The notes under the pieces were generated by a model. It made no database searches. It was given only the letters and a program-made list of their open reading frames with translations, and was not told the origin of the DNA. Position numbers and translations under genes: made by a program. Shown in pieces: positions 44,720-53,804 of a stretch of DNA of 64,000 nucleotides (positions are counted from its first letter, which is position 1; each line of letters opens with the position of its first letter). Source of the DNA: JBMNMU01 sp050953505 (GTDB lineage Bacteria; Bacillota; Clostridia; Peptostreptococcales; Anaerovoracaceae); assembly GCA_050953505.1 (NCBI GenBank), contig JBMNMU010000001.1, positions 1,116,001 to 1,180,000 on the forward strand, written 5' to 3'.

Positions 44720-45733
44720 TTATTGATAGGGCTTATATCTATCTGTGTTTGTATATTTATAGTAATCAAAGAGCTCTCTGATATACTGGGCCTTTTCCAC
44801 ATCCGTTAACCCGCTCTGATGGTAAGTTACCGCACCAGTAAAGTCCCCATATACTGCATTTGGCAATATAATCCACTTATCTCCCCAAAGGTCTACAAAT
44901 CTTTCATCATCAACAAGATTTCTTCTTTCAACTGGACCTAATTTCCTCTCAAAAGCAGAAGAAAAATCACCTAAGTTATCACCAAGAAGCATAACAACCT
45001 CATGGGTTGCTTCAACATTTGCTCTTCTGGCATCCTTGTTAGAGGTTCCCTCTAGCACCTGAAGGTATTCTTTTTTTGCATTTGGAAAACCTAGGTATTC
45101 CAGTTGTTTTAATGTAATGTCAAATTGGTCTGCACTTCTGTTGGTAATGTAAAACACTTCAACACCATTGTCTTTTGCATAATTCATAAAATCTACTGCT
45201 CCAGGTAGAGCCATACAGGCTGTAGACTTAAGGGACTCAGCAAAGGCATCATTTACCCACGGCCCGCCCTGCAGGACATCTGCAGTATACATAACACCGT
45301 CAACCAATGTATCATCTATGTCAGCAATGATTGCAATTGGCTTACTATATGTATTTGCTTTAGCAATTTCTTCGTCTAGCCTAATATAGGCCAAACTAAA
45401 GGCTTGGTAAAAGCATGCCCTAGCCTCTGCGGAAAGCTGCCATATTGCCCCATTTACGTAGGTTTCTCTGTCATAGTAATTAGAAATCCTCGCGGGGTCT
45501 TCCACAGTAACAGTTTGTGTTTCATTATCCCATTTAACCGTGCTTCCCATAGATTCGAAAGCATCTCTTAAAGCGATGTATGTAACACCATCTTCAATAA
45601 AAGCAGCTCCTTCCTTCAGATCCTTTCCGTAAATATCTACATTTACCTTGGATCCAGAAGCTGCAAAAACTCCACCGGTCACTAATGTCATAACTATTAA
45701 AGGAATAATAATTTTTACGAATGATTTTTTCAT
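44720..45733 (-). CDS. Secreted class C acid phosphatase (HAD IIIB, P4 type) with N-terminal stalk domain
   Basis: A 337-residue exported enzyme. Residues 1-26 are a signal peptide ending AASG. A copper amine oxidase N-terminal-like stalk module follows at 28-80 (FIEDGVTYIALRDAFESMG, VKWDNETQTVTV), common on clostridial surface proteins. The HAD domain has the nucleophile motif IADIDDTLVDG, ITNRSADQ (motif II Thr) and LLGDNLGDF (acidic motif). The class hydrolyses nucleotides or other phosphomonoesters outside the cell, often to allow nucleoside uptake. ATG 45733 follows GGAGGTGATC. No lipobox is seen, unlike the classical e(P4) lipoprotein. Confidence 0.88.
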   Translation of the reverse strand: MKKSFVKIIIPLIVMTLVTGGVFAASGSKVNVDIYGKDLKEGAAFIEDGVTYIALRDAFESMGSTVKWDNETQTVTVEDPARISNYYDRETYVNGAIWQLSAEARACFYQAFSLAYIRLDEEIAKANTYSKPIAIIADIDDTLVDGVMYTADVLQGGPWVNDAFAESLKSTACMALPGAVDFMNYAKDNGVEVFYITNRSADQFDITLKQLEYLGFPNAKKEYLQVLEGTSNKDARRANVEATHEVVMLLGDNLGDFSSAFERKLGPVERRNLVDDERFVDLWGDKWIILPNAVYGDFTGAVTYHQSGLTDVEKAQYIRELFDYYKYTNTDRYKPYQ

Positions 45734-45808
45734 AAGATCACCTCCAAAAACCTTCATAATCTACCCTTTTAACTTATTTATTAGTTGAACCATGATGCTT
45801 GATTTACA

Positions 45809-46768
45809 TTAGAAATTTATTGCTGCTTTTAGTCCATACGCTGGCTGCGCCATTCTTACAGCACGGTTGATAGCTCTAGCCATAACATCGGTAGATAAGG
45901 CGCCTACTGCATCTGGCATCACTTCTACTTCTCCAGTGGACATAACAAAGATGGTATCCCCGTCTGCCATAGTATGAACAGGCCTTATGGCCCTAGCAAA
46001 GCCATTGTGAGCAATAGAGGCCAGCTTATTTGCTTGGGATTTTGTTAGCTGGGCATTGGTAACAATACATCCAATGGTGGTGTTTCCGCTAAATACATTT
46101 TTGTCCTGTGAATACTGAGCATACATAATTTCTTCTGTGTTAGAAAGCGCTGTTTTATCCTCGTTCAGGATACCTGCGATCCTCTTGCCCGTATCTACAT
46201 CTACCACATCTCCCAATGCATTAACTGCTACTATAGCTGCAACCTTCAGGTCTCCTATTTGAAGGGCATAGGTACCAAGGCCACTTTTCATCATATGTTC
46301 TACACCAAGAAACTTACCTACAGTAGCACCGGTACCGGCACCTACATTCCCTTCAGCAACCTTTCCTGTCCCTGCATTTTTACAGGCTTCATAGCCCATT
46401 GCTTTATCTGGCCTTGATTTAGGATCTCCCACTACAAGGTCAAAAAGAGAAGCTCCGCAAACAATGGGTACAACGCCAACACCCACGTCAAATCCTACTC
46501 CTTGCTCCTCCAGATAAGTCATAGCCCCTGATCCTGCATCCAATCCATAAGCACTTCCACCGCTAAGCATGACGGCATGGATCTGCTCTACCATATTGAT
46601 AGGATTAAGTAGCTCCGTTTCTCTTGAAGCTGGCCCGCCTCCTCTTACATCCACTCCTGCAAAAGCACCTTTTTCACAGATGATTACAGTGCACCCGGTG
46701 CCTCCTTCTATATCCTGTGCATGACCTACTTTTATACCGCTGATATCCGTAATACTTATTTCTTTCAT
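45809..46768 (-). CDS. P1-family N-terminal nucleophile aminopeptidase (DmpA/BapA-like)
   Basis: A 319-residue self-processing hydrolase. The family pattern is clear: DVRGGGPASRETELLNP near residue 45, AVMLSGGSAYGLDAGSGAM, VGDPKSRPD, and GNVGAGTGATVGK. The autocleavage site should fall at G-N-T-T-I-G-C (residues about 234-240), exposing a Thr nucleophile. Characterised relatives release N-terminal residues, including beta-alanine from beta-peptides in the BapA/DmpA branch. ATG 46768 has GGAG about 8 bases before it. It lies 270 bases beyond the OPT transporter gene on the same strand. Confidence 0.85.
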   Translation of the reverse strand: MKEISITDISGIKVGHAQDIEGGTGCTVIICEKGAFAGVDVRGGGPASRETELLNPINMVEQIHAVMLSGGSAYGLDAGSGAMTYLEEQGVGFDVGVGVVPIVCGASLFDLVVGDPKSRPDKAMGYEACKNAGTGKVAEGNVGAGTGATVGKFLGVEHMMKSGLGTYALQIGDLKVAAIVAVNALGDVVDVDTGKRIAGILNEDKTALSNTEEIMYAQYSQDKNVFSGNTTIGCIVTNAQLTKSQANKLASIAHNGFARAIRPVHTMADGDTIFVMSTGEVEVMPDAVGALSTDVMARAINRAVRMAQPAYGLKAAINF

Positions 46769-46925
46769 GTGAACCACTCCAATTAAATACTTTTTGCGAA
46801 TCAAATGAAATGATTTTGAAAAGCAAAAAATATTACACTATTTTATCGATAACATTTGTTTCCGCAAAAATATGATGAAATTTTCGCGAATAGTAATTGT
46901 TTTTAAAAGGGACAAATGTTTTTCA

Positions 46926-46955
46926 GCGGATTTTAGAAAGAAATCTAAAATCCGC
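46926..46955. terminator. Hairpin after the OPT transporter gene
   Basis: A perfect 12-bp stem (GCGGATTTTAGA and complement) with a 6-base loop, 87 bases past the OPT stop. It has no clear U-tract on either strand. The surrounding gap 46769-47041 also holds TGTTTCCGC and TTTCGCGAA, which resemble the half-sites in front of fhs. Confidence 0.55.
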
Positions 46956-47041
46956 ATAATTGGCTGAAGTTTGTAATGCCCAATACAATTTTCCTATCCA
47001 GCCTGCCACCTGCCACTTGTCACCCCACATTTTTTATCACA

Positions 47042-48703
47042 TTATAGGGATGCCATTCCTTGTAAAGCTTGGATAAGTGCTATGATTACTCCTATGACCG
47101 CTTCGCCGCCAAGTAAACCGGAGGCGATAATCATGCCGGTGCCCTTCTCATCCCATGCAGGTGCTGCCTTTTGTACGATGTATTTTAATGCACCACCGAC
47201 GAAGGCTGTTGCTGATAGATAAAATGGAAGATATACGCCCAATCCTAGCGTCATGACTGGGAAGTTTACGATATACAAAACACAGCCGACAATCAAGCCT
47301 ATTACGAATGATGTCATGTGAGGAATTCCGCCAACCATAGCTGCAACCATACCAGCTTGAGGTGCAATAAATTGCTCTGGATTACCGAAAGCTGTAGGAC
47401 CATAAGCAGTAAGTATCACATAGAATACGCCTACGGATACAAAGGAACCGATAAGTCCACCCACACACTCTCCAAGCCACTGAGCTTTTGGACTAGAATT
47501 AAGAATATGCCCTGCTTTAAAGTCATTCATGACGTCTCCAGCTAAGCCACAGGCAATGGCAACTGCTGCCGCTACTAGGAAGGCTTCTACCTGACCTAGG
47601 TTTGACACAGCTTTTGCTGCCAAGAGAATAATGATTCCGAAAACTTCCATAGGATTGATACCTGATTGCCCAACAATTTGCGCAGACATGGAAGTGGCAA
47701 GCCATGCACCTAAAATGGTAATAATACTTGCTACAATTCCCATTTTTGCAATAGTAGTGAAAAGAAAAGCAATGATGACCATAACGATAGGTGCCCATCT
47801 AAAGCTCATTACTTCCCCTGACATAGAAGATTTTTTGAACATAGGCCCAAAAATTTCTTTTGCTTTCGGAATAATACCTTTTACGATAATACCGACTCCT
47901 GTACCTACCATAAGTCCTATACCGAGAGAAGATTTTATTGCTGAAGCTGTCCCAGCATCCCACCATCCCCAAGTTGTTCCACCAAGAACAACTCCAAAAT
48001 CACCGATAATGGCGCCTAAGAACCATACACCGATGAAAAGGGGACCGATTATGTAACCGACTCCTATAAGCATAGGTGACAGCCAGATACCAGCAAGAAT
48101 GCCTTTGGCTCCAAGGCTTGTTGCCCCAATATTTGCAGGAAGAGTTTGAGGTAGCACTGCAAACCAATCTCTTAGCACTGTAAACACAGCAGCTATCCCA
48201 AGGGATGAAAATAAAGTAGCTGATTTTTTACCACCCTCGTCTCCTACGATAAGAGTTTCAGCAGCCGCTTGCCCCATAGGATAAGGCAATTCCTTGGTAA
48301 CAACAAAGTATTTACGAATAAGAGCAGTAAAAATTAGGCCAAGTATAACACCGCTGAGAACTACAATGAATAAGACGAGCATACTTAATTCTGCTTCAGG
48401 GTTTAGCATATAGATCCCCGGAATAGTAAATGCAAGGCCACCGGCGGTCATTGCACCCGCTGACATGGCTGTGTGGGCAACGTTAATTTCATTGATGTTT
48501 GTGTTACCCATTAACTTCAAAGCAAACATAGAAACCAGTGCAACAAAAATGATAGGCCAGGGTAGAGCACCTAACTTTAAGGCAACATACATTGAGCTCA
48601 TCGTAAGTATGGTAGCCCCGATTGCTCCGATGACCATACCACGAACAGTAAACTGTTCACGGAAAGTAGTAGCGTATTTTACGCCCTTTTGTTCCTCTGA
48701 CAT
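47042..48703 (-). CDS. OPT-family transporter
   Basis: A 553-residue membrane protein with about 14 helices. The OPT pattern shows in FREQFTVRGMVIGAIGATILTM at the N-terminus, the NINEINVAHTAMSAGAM loop, KELPYPMGQAAAETL, and the GDVMNDFKAGHILNSSPKAQW motif. OPT proteins import oligopeptides or metal-chelates in symport with protons; bacterial members are mostly uncharacterised. AAGGAGG precedes ATG. A TATAAT at 48811-48816 (minus strand), within the 202-base gap after the oxidoreductase genes, may give it a separate promoter. By position it could supply substrate to the upstream catabolic genes or the downstream peptidase. Confidence 0.88.
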   Translation of the reverse strand: MSEEQKGVKYATTFREQFTVRGMVIGAIGATILTMSSMYVALKLGALPWPIIFVALVSMFALKLMGNTNINEINVAHTAMSAGAMTAGGLAFTIPGIYMLNPEAELSMLVLFIVVLSGVILGLIFTALIRKYFVVTKELPYPMGQAAAETLIVGDEGGKKSATLFSSLGIAAVFTVLRDWFAVLPQTLPANIGATSLGAKGILAGIWLSPMLIGVGYIIGPLFIGVWFLGAIIGDFGVVLGGTTWGWWDAGTASAIKSSLGIGLMVGTGVGIIVKGIIPKAKEIFGPMFKKSSMSGEVMSFRWAPIVMVIIAFLFTTIAKMGIVASIITILGAWLATSMSAQIVGQSGINPMEVFGIIILLAAKAVSNLGQVEAFLVAAAVAIACGLAGDVMNDFKAGHILNSSPKAQWLGECVGGLIGSFVSVGVFYVILTAYGPTAFGNPEQFIAPQAGMVAAMVGGIPHMTSFVIGLIVGCVLYIVNFPVMTLGLGVYLPFYLSATAFVGGALKYIVQKAAPAWDEKGTGMIIASGLLGGEAVIGVIIALIQALQGMASL

Positions 48704-48905
48704 GGTTTTTACCTCCTTTTAAAAAATAATATATAAATATAGCGTTGACATAAGGGTAATACATTTTGTATCATAAGGTGCTTTTGCCTGTGATACATAA
48801 ATTTACCTTCATTATACTACATACTATTTGATGAAACTATGTGTCTGTTGCAAAATTTACCCATTTTCTTTAAGTTTTACCTTTAGGTACTTCGTTTTTT
48901 CATTA

Positions 48906-49442
48906 TTAGGATTCGTCTTTCCATGCCTCCAAAGCCTTCTTATTAATGGGCAATAGATTAGATTTTTCCCCGCTAAAATACTTTTCCATTGCTTTTTCAA
49001 TACTTTCCATCTTTACGATCCCTGTTTTCCTTATTACAGCGCCTAATATAACCATGTTGGATACTTTATCATTTTGCAAGCCTACAGCAATTTCATTAGC
49101 ATGAACGTAAAGAGCCTCAATATCTTCTCTGAAAGGTTTACCTTTTATTAATGATCTATTGATAAAAAGCAGACCCCCGGGTTTAACATGACCTTCAAAT
49201 TTTCTTAAAGAAGGTTCGTTCATGACTACAACGCAAGTGGCCTCTGATATAATAGGAGAGCTAATACGTTTATCCGATACGATAACAGTGCAATTTGCAG
49301 TTCCTCCCCTCATTTCTGGACCATAAGAAGGCATCCATGTCACTTCTTTTCCTTCTAGCATACCGGCATAAGCAATCATTTCCCCCATGAGCATGACGCC
49401 TTGGCCGCCAAATCCTGCAATGATTAATTTATGAGTAGCCAA
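48906..49442 (-). CDS. 2-oxoacid:ferredoxin oxidoreductase, gamma subunit
   Basis: A 178-residue gamma subunit. It opens with HKLIIAGFGGQGVMLMGEMIAYAG, the G-x-G-G-Q-G motif of the POR_C domain, followed by TWMPSYGPEMRGGTANCTVI. It completes the four-subunit enzyme encoded directly upstream and starts 1 base after the beta gene. The subunit helps bind CoA. It is the last gene of the long fhs-to-oxidoreductase series. Confidence 0.93.
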   Translation of the reverse strand: MATHKLIIAGFGGQGVMLMGEMIAYAGMLEGKEVTWMPSYGPEMRGGTANCTVIVSDKRISSPIISEATCVVVMNEPSLRKFEGHVKPGGLLFINRSLIKGKPFREDIEALYVHANEIAVGLQNDKVSNMVILGAVIRKTGIVKMESIEKAMEKYFSGEKSNLLPINKKALEAWKDES

Positions 49443-49443
49443 A

Positions 49444-50190
49444 TCACTTCACCTCCTGAGGAGTTTTAAAGCTACCTAGGGGGTAGTAGGGTATCATGTT
49501 GTCCCTGAGCCATTCCAAAGAATTTACAGGGTTAAGCCCCCAATTTGTAGGACAAGTGGATAATATCTCAACGAAACTAAATCCTAATCTTTTTTCTTGT
49601 ACATCAAAGGCCTTTCTAATAGCCTTTTTTGCTTTTCTCACATTGGCAGGTGAATCTAGGGAAACCCTTTCCACATATATGGCGCCATGAATGGTTGCGA
49701 TCATTTCAGCCATTCTAATTGGTTTACCCGAAACTTCTTCCTTCCTACCCTCTATGCTGGTCGTTGTCTTTTGTCCAATTAAGCTTGTAGGGGCCATTTG
49801 TCCACCAGTCATCCCATAGGTCGCATTGTTAATAAAAAATGTAGAAAACCTTTCCCCTCTATGTGCTGCATGAACAATTTCCCCGATACCGATGGAAGCC
49901 AAATCCCCGTCTCCTTGATAAGTAAAAATTGTCTTATCGGGATGAACCCTACGAATACCTGTAGCCACTGCAGGAGCCCTACCATGAGCAGATTCACACA
50001 TATCTATATTCATATATTGATGACAGATAATACTACAGCCGATGGGTGCGACTCCGATGGTTTCTCCTAATAGATCCTTCTCCTCTAAAACCTCCATGAT
50101 CAGCCTATGAGCTATACCGTGGGTGCATCCGGGGCAATAGGTGGTTTCTTCTGGAAGCATTCCTGTAGTAAATTCGAATACAGTTCTCAT
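49444..50190 (-). CDS. 2-oxoacid:ferredoxin oxidoreductase, beta (thiamine) subunit
   Basis: A 248-residue beta subunit. It has the cluster-ligand pair YCPGCTHG, and the thiamine diphosphate motif GDGDLASIG...NNATYGMTGGQ. The sequence LIGQKTTTSIEGR and GKPIRMAEMIATI fit the 2-ketoisovalerate/2-oxoglutarate branch of the family, not pyruvate enzymes. It overlaps the alpha gene by 4 bases. The reaction is oxidative decarboxylation of a 2-oxoacid to acyl-CoA with reduction of ferredoxin. Confidence 0.93.
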   Translation of the reverse strand: MRTVFEFTTGMLPEETTYCPGCTHGIAHRLIMEVLEEKDLLGETIGVAPIGCSIICHQYMNIDMCESAHGRAPAVATGIRRVHPDKTIFTYQGDGDLASIGIGEIVHAAHRGERFSTFFINNATYGMTGGQMAPTSLIGQKTTTSIEGRKEEVSGKPIRMAEMIATIHGAIYVERVSLDSPANVRKAKKAIRKAFDVQEKRLGFSFVEILSTCPTNWGLNPVNSLEWLRDNMIPYYPLGSFKTPQEVK

Positions 50191-51266
50191 TCTTTCACCC
50201 CCAAAACCTTTTTCGCGTCAACTACGATTTCTGATGGTGTAATAAGCATGCCTCCTGTCCTTCCAGAAAAGAACACTGGATATCTACCCGCGCTGCCAAT
50301 CTTCACATCATCTATCATCTGACCTCTGCTTAATTCAACAGAAACGATGGCTTTAGTATGGGATGAAATTTCATCGAAGGCTTGGTATGGAAAAGGCCAT
50401 AGGCTAATGGGGCGTATAAGTCCTGCTTTTATACCCTGCTCCGATAAGAGTTCTATGGCTTCCTCTGTAACCCTTGCAGTGGAGCCGTAGGCAACAAAAA
50501 CGATTTCTGCATCTTCTAATCCATGTGCTTGGTATTGAACAAGATTCCTTTTGGCTTTTTCATATTTTTTATCTCTTTCCATTATACTTTTTTCCAGAAG
50601 TTCAGACTGCAGGTATAAAGACTTAATGACATTAGGAGATCGTTTGCCCTTTGTTCCCGTCAAAGCCCAGGGTTTTACCTTGTGGATATCTTTGCAATCC
50701 AATGAAGGTAACGGTTCCGGTAAAATCACAGGCTCCATCATTTGCCCCAGGACTCCATCGGCTAATATCATGACGGGGTTTCTATATTCTTCTGAAATCT
50801 CAAAGGCTTTCGCCATCAAATCCACCCCTTCTTGGATGGAAGAAGGAGCTAAGACAATCACATGGTAATCTCCGTTGCCACCGCCTCTTGTGGCTTGATA
50901 ATAGTCTGCTTGGCTTGGTTGGATAGATCCCACACCTGGACCACCTCTTGATACATTAATGATGACCAAAGGCAAATCAGTGGAAGCAATAAAAGAGAAA
51001 CCTTCTTGCATCAATGCTATTCCTGGCGATGAAGAGGATATAAGAACTTTTCCTCCAGCCACAGCGCCGCCATAAGCCATATTAATAGCAGCCAATTCAC
51101 TTTCTGCCTGGACAAAAGAACCGCCGACTTTGATCATTTCTCGGGACATATACTCTGTTATTTCATTTTGTGGAGTGATAGGATATCCAAAGTAATATCT
51201 ACAGCCACTTCGTATTGCAGCTTCAGCAAAGGCTTCATTGCCTTTCATTAATATTCTATTACTCAT
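50187..51266 (-). CDS. 2-oxoacid:ferredoxin oxidoreductase, alpha subunit
   Basis: A 359-residue alpha subunit with the pyrimidine-binding N-terminal domain (MKGNEAFAEAAIRSGCRYYFGYPITPQNE, split over residues 6-34), the SSSSPGIALMQEGFSF segment and domain II (VAYGSTARVTEEAIELL, IRPISLWPFPYQ). The fused gamma domain of some relatives is absent, matching the separate gamma gene. I start at ATG 51266 with GGGGG 8 bases before; ATG 51275 lies too close to the ribosome site. With no 2-oxoglutarate genes nearby but PanB/PanE upstream, 2-ketoisovalerate is the most attractive substrate. Confidence 0.92.
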   Translation of the reverse strand: MSNRILMKGNEAFAEAAIRSGCRYYFGYPITPQNEITEYMSREMIKVGGSFVQAESELAAINMAYGGAVAGGKVLISSSSPGIALMQEGFSFIASTDLPLVIINVSRGGPGVGSIQPSQADYYQATRGGGNGDYHVIVLAPSSIQEGVDLMAKAFEISEEYRNPVMILADGVLGQMMEPVILPEPLPSLDCKDIHKVKPWALTGTKGKRSPNVIKSLYLQSELLEKSIMERDKKYEKAKRNLVQYQAHGLEDAEIVFVAYGSTARVTEEAIELLSEQGIKAGLIRPISLWPFPYQAFDEISSHTKAIVSVELSRGQMIDDVKIGSAGRYPVFFSGRTGGMLITPSEIVVDAKKVLGVKE

Positions 51267-51498
51267 CACTTTCATCCCCCTTCTCCTTCAGATACACACT
51301 GATGGCACCATCAGGACACATGATGGCACAATTGGCACAGGCGATACATTTCTCAGGATGTGTCACATAAACAGGACGAAAGCCTTTTGAATTTATTTTA
51401 GATTGGTGAGAGGCTAATATTTTTACAGGGCAGGCAGATATACACAACTGACATCCCTTACACCGCTCCTCGTTAATTTTTATTAGACCTTTAGACAT
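51259..51498 (-). CDS. 2-oxoacid:ferredoxin oxidoreductase, delta (ferredoxin) subunit
   Basis: A 79-residue protein with two [4Fe-4S] motifs: C-x2-C-x2-C-x3-C in CKGCQLCISACP and again in CIACANCAIMCP. It passes electrons from the catalytic site to soluble ferredoxin. Its stop overlaps the alpha gene start. Gene order delta-alpha-beta-gamma is that of VOR/KOR enzymes. Confidence 0.94.
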   Translation of the reverse strand: MSKGLIKINEERCKGCQLCISACPVKILASHQSKINSKGFRPVYVTHPEKCIACANCAIMCPDGAISVYLKEKGDESDE

Positions 51499-51554
51499 AA
51501 AGATACTTCCCTTCGCAACCTTACAAAAATATATTATAACTTTTTTATGCTGCT

Positions 51555-52790
51555 TTAACTCCCGCCCGCTTGACAGTCATCATTTAAGAAGTACATAGAT
51601 GTTAATGCATAGATTTGCGTTGTTTCGATAAGTTCAGAGATAAGAACATATTCGTCGTTATGATGAGGTATGTATGTATCACCGGCTCCGATGACGATGA
51701 CAGGAATTCCCTCCATATGTAGGAAGGTCCCGTCTGTAGCCCCCGGAACGCCCTGCCACACGGGTTCCTTACCAGTAGCATTTTCTACAGCCCGGTAGAC
51801 ACATTGTGTAATTTCTGCTTCCTTAGACGTTTCTGTCCATGGCCGTTCTTCAATAATTTCTAAGGTTGCCTTGAAATCCTTATCATCTTGTGACAGCCGA
51901 TGGAAAATATCCAAAATTTGATCTTTTAATTCTGCGTGATCTTGCCCCGGGATCGTTCTAATATCGAGGCTCATATAAACTTCACCAGGTACCACATTAA
52001 TCTGGGCTTCCCCTTTTGCTGGAGCTGCAATAACCGTAGGGGTGATACTAGGCCATTTTAAGAATTCATGGCAGCCCAATCGGTCTTTTTCATTTTGTTC
52101 TAGTTTTTCTAGCTCTGTGATAATTTTGGCCAACCGCCAATTTGGATTGATTCCGGTCAAAGGCATGGCCCCATGACTTTGTTTGCCATAGACTCTTACT
52201 ACAGCACGCATGGCTCCTTTTTGAAATATACAAATATGGTTATCCTCAGGCTCACAAATAATAGCCGCATCTACATTTTTTGCCCAACCCCTTTTGATGA
52301 AGTCTTTAATGCCAATCATCATATCTTCTTCATCACAGGGAATACAAAGTAGAATATTTCCATTAAAGTCTTCCCCTGAATCCTTAATAGCCTTTGCAGC
52401 AAATATAGCTGCAGCTAGATTTCCCTTGGTGTCACAAGCTCCCCTTCCATATAATCTATCCCCAACAATTTCACCACCAAAGGGGTCGTATTTCCACTGG
52501 GATACATCCCCTGGAGTAACCACATCTGTATGCCCTTCAAACAAAATAGTTTTTCCTGGGTTATTTCCTCTTAGGAATGCGATTACATTAGGCCGTCCCG
52601 GAACCACTTCTTCAAAGTGTACCTCGAACCCCTCATTTCTTAAATAATCCGCTATAAAAATCGCCGCTTCTTCTTCGTTTGCCCCTTCCTTAGTGGGGTC
52701 ATAAACGCTATTGATCCTGATGAGATCCTGGGTAAATTTTATTAATTCATCCTTTTTTATAGCCTTTAGAACATTTGCATAATCCTTCAT
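51555..52790 (-). CDS. M20-family amidohydrolase/deacylase (ArgE/DapE-like)
   Basis: A 411-residue di-zinc hydrolase. Metal ligands and catalytic residues are His87 and Asp89 (EGHTDVV), Asp120 (GRGACDTKGN), the general base pair Glu154-Glu155 (CDEED), the Glu in IICEPED and a C-terminal His in IPHHNDEY. The dimerisation domain contains GKQSHGAMP. Family members cleave N-acyl amino acids, dipeptides and other amides; none of the arginine or lysine genes is near. Placed between panE and the oxidoreductase genes, it could hydrolyse the amide of pantothenate or a pantothenate derivative. That is inference; the fold alone does not show it. GGAGGTAAATC precedes ATG. Confidence 0.87.
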   Translation of the reverse strand: MKDYANVLKAIKKDELIKFTQDLIRINSVYDPTKEGANEEEAAIFIADYLRNEGFEVHFEEVVPGRPNVIAFLRGNNPGKTILFEGHTDVVTPGDVSQWKYDPFGGEIVGDRLYGRGACDTKGNLAAAIFAAKAIKDSGEDFNGNILLCIPCDEEDMMIGIKDFIKRGWAKNVDAAIICEPEDNHICIFQKGAMRAVVRVYGKQSHGAMPLTGINPNWRLAKIITELEKLEQNEKDRLGCHEFLKWPSITPTVIAAPAKGEAQINVVPGEVYMSLDIRTIPGQDHAELKDQILDIFHRLSQDDKDFKATLEIIEERPWTETSKEAEITQCVYRAVENATGKEPVWQGVPGATDGTFLHMEGIPVIVIGAGDTYIPHHNDEYVLISELIETTQIYALTSMYFLNDDCQAGGS

Positions 52791-52848
52791 GATTTACCTC
52801 CGGTTCCATTTTTTTGGAGTCTGCTGAATTTAAATGCATGCTATTTTA

Positions 52849-53766
52849 TTATCTCTTTTCCATAAACTTAATGAGATTAGTCAGGATTTTATTTACTGGT
52901 GTATAGAGGTTTATAGATTGTGCTTCCCTTACAATGGCTCCATTTATCATTTCAATTTCTGTTTGTTTTTGATGGAGGATATCTTGAAGCATGGAGGATT
53001 TGTTTTCTGCTGTGGCCTTGCATACTTCCTTTGTGTGAGCAATAGGGTCCGAAAATCCTAACCTTACCCCTTTCGCCTTCGCAACCTCCGCACCTTCCCA
53101 TACTGCGGCTTCAAGGATTTCTTCAATTTCGTCATATTTTAGTAAGTCTCCATTCTTTAGACCAGTTATTCCAGTGAGCGCATTGATTCCAACATTCACT
53201 AATAGTTTATCCCAGACTAAGCCTATGACATTACTAGATATATCTGTATCTAACCCAGCCTTGTTCAGGACTTCAGCAATCATTTCAATTCTTGAGGAGG
53301 AACTGCCATTTAGTTCTCCGATAACTGTTTTTCCCACACCGGCATGCTTGATTTTGCCCGGCCCTAACATGGTAGCACCGTGTGCAGTGGTACCAGCTAT
53401 AACCTGATCCTCACCAATTTCATCCTTTAATATATCTATATTTCCCAGCCCGTTTTGTAAGGTTAAAGCGATGGAATTTGGTCTGAATACAGCCTTGTTT
53501 TCTTTTATTGCGGAACCTGTATGGGTTGATTTAACAAAAACCAAAACCAAGTCACAAGGCCCTGTTTCATTAGCATTCGTGTAGGCTTTGACATTATTGT
53601 AATTAATAAATTCACCTTGTTCCTCTACCATGAGGCCGTTTTTATTAATGGCTTCCACATGCTCCTTCCATATATCTATTAGGAAAACTTCATTTCCCGG
53701 AAGGGTGGACAGCTTAGCACCATATAGACAGCCCATTGCTCCAGCACCAATGATTGCAATTTTCAT
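52849..53766 (-). CDS. panE: Ketopantoate/pantoate oxidoreductase (PanE/ApbA family)
   Basis: A 305-residue dehydrogenase. The Rossmann motif is GAGAMG (7-12), with the VFVKSTHT loop, the catalytic lysine in VWDKLLVNVGINALTG and the carboxylate-binding TEIEMINGAIV segment, all diagnostic of PanE. The enzyme interconverts 2-dehydropantoate and pantoate with NADPH or NADH; the residue after strand 2 is Asp (LIDIWKE), which may favour NAD over NADP, as would suit oxidation. I start at ATG 53766, with AGAGGTG 7 bases before. It lies 38 bases after panB in the same operon. Confidence 0.9.
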   Translation of the reverse strand: MKIAIIGAGAMGCLYGAKLSTLPGNEVFLIDIWKEHVEAINKNGLMVEEQGEFINYNNVKAYTNANETGPCDLVLVFVKSTHTGSAIKENKAVFRPNSIALTLQNGLGNIDILKDEIGEDQVIAGTTAHGATMLGPGKIKHAGVGKTVIGELNGSSSSRIEMIAEVLNKAGLDTDISSNVIGLVWDKLLVNVGINALTGITGLKNGDLLKYDEIEEILEAAVWEGAEVAKAKGVRLGFSDPIAHTKEVCKATAENKSSMLQDILHQKQTEIEMINGAIVREAQSINLYTPVNKILTNLIKFMEKR

Positions 53767-53804
53767 CTGGATCACCTCTACTTTAAGATTCTACGCTGTT
53801 GTTG

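Noticed and set aside
47523..47798. 91-residue frame within the OPT transporter gene
   Set aside because: Same-strand shadow in another frame; its His, Tyr and Cys rich composition is typical of an out-of-frame read of membrane-helix codons.
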